Assembly: GCA_025360385.1 (NCBI GenBank)
Contig: JANYCG010000217.1
Location: 1-60,554, forward strand
Direction of reading: 5' to 3'
Length of the DNA stretch: 60,554 nucleotides
DNA from: Burkholderiales bacterium
GTDB taxonomy: Bacteria > Pseudomonadota > Gammaproteobacteria > Burkholderiales > Burkholderiaceae_C
The notes beneath the pieces are model-generated. The model ran no database searches. It was not told the origin of the DNA and worked only from the letters and a program-made list of their open reading frames with translations. This document shows, piece by piece, positions 60,312 to 60,554 of this stretch (the stretch's first letter is position 1; every line of letters begins with the position of its first letter). Position numbers and translations under genes: made by a program.

Positions 60312-60554
60312 TCAGGCCGTTCCACCCACCGTCAAGCCATCAATTCGCAGCGTCGGCTGGCCTACACCCACGGGCACGCTTTGGCCTTCTTTGCCACAGG
60401 TGCCCACGCCGCCGTCGAGCTTCATGTCGTTGCCTATCATGCTCACTTTTTTGAGGCATTCCGGGCCGCTGCCGACCAGGGTGGCACCTTTCACCGGGTA
60501 CAAGATTTTGCCGTTCTCCACCCAATAGGCCTCGCTGGCCGAGAAGACAAACTT
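60312..60554 (-). CDS. tldD: Metalloprotease TldD (partial, C-terminal end)
   Basis: The last 80 residues of TldD, part of the TldD/TldE zinc protease that processes microcin/CcdA-type substrates. The conserved C-terminus is clear: [39 protein letters not shown], and [14 protein letters not shown]. The 5' part lies beyond the right edge. The 190-nt gap to the aroG leader should hold the aroG promoter. It also contains a 12-bp tandem pair (GTGAGCGAAGTG GTGAGCGCAGTG on the minus strand, near 60148-60173). Confidence 0.95.
   Translation of the reverse strand, partial: KFVFSASEAYWVENGKILYPVKGATLVGSGPECLKKVSMIGNDMKLDGGVGTCGKEGQSVPVGVGQPTLRIDGLTVGGTA

Overview
The window is a 60.5 kb piece of a betaproteobacterial chromosome, most likely from the Comamonadaceae (Rhodoferax/Polaromonas-like). 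The family call is inference. It rests on protein style, on the gene runs mutM–TPR–lolB–ispE–tRNA-Gln–prs–rplY–pth and pilS–pilR–ampD, on the boxR/C/B/A benzoyl-CoA cluster, and on a lysine/alanine-rich histone-H1-like protein ending in an AWPFPT-type tail. No transposase, prophage, CRISPR array or rRNA gene is visible.

Layout. 1–7.6 kb: housekeeping block (mutM partial, TPR protein, lolB, ispE, tRNA-Gln, prs, rplY, pth, a DUF4124-like protein, and a convergent YfhL-type ferredoxin). 7.6–16.3 kb: a tightly packed operon with a complete peptide-type ABC importer (two permeases, two ATPases, binding protein), an amidase, a TTC38-like TPR protein and an alpha/beta hydrolase. It looks like an accessory insertion between the ferredoxin and coaD. 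16.3–24.6 kb: coaD, rsmD, a pair of M16 peptidases (one active, one lacking the zinc motif), ftsY, an orphan YnjB-like binding protein, an unknown secreted protein and a carboxylesterase. 24.7–35.2 kb: aerobic benzoyl-CoA degradation (boxA, boxB, boxC, boxR) with readable BoxR-type operators, followed by an alcohol dehydrogenase, a Bug/TctC binding protein, an SDR and an LCAD-like acyl-CoA dehydrogenase. 35.3–44.4 kb: miaB, a RidA protein, ffh, a cytochrome c assembly protein, a PP0621-type protein, pilS, pilR, ampD. 44.4–49.9 kb: nrdA and nrdB behind a double NrdR box, then the histone-H1-like gene. 49.9–55.4 kb: DUF3426 protein, prmA, accC, accB, a TlpA-like thioredoxin, an unknown protein. 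55.7–60.5 kb: mpl, a hydrolase, aroG behind a leader-peptide attenuator, and the 3' end of tldD.

The most unusual signal is a dispersed, AT-rich repeat of about 44 bp present in eleven copies. Every copy aligns without gaps: a 5' palindromic block like GCTATTTTAAAAATAGC, then a GGGAC-type core that always begins 35 nt after the start. Seven copies are intergenic. Four lie inside genes, all read in the same frame. Three of these supply the hydrophobic signal sequence of exported proteins (LolB, the DUF4124-like protein, the inactive M16 peptidase) and one is an in-frame insertion in MiaB. A second, GC-rich repeat type is inserted in frame twice in Mpl. Together these suggest that short repeats supply protein-coding material in this genome.

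Other regulatory structures readable directly: a Phe/Tyr/Trp-rich leader peptide with competing hairpins before aroG, TGCA-N6-TGCA operators on the boxC promoter and at the boxR start, two NrdR boxes 32 bp apart on the nrdA promoter, a terminator-like hairpin between boxB and boxA, and four 16-bp tandem repeats immediately after tRNA-Gln.
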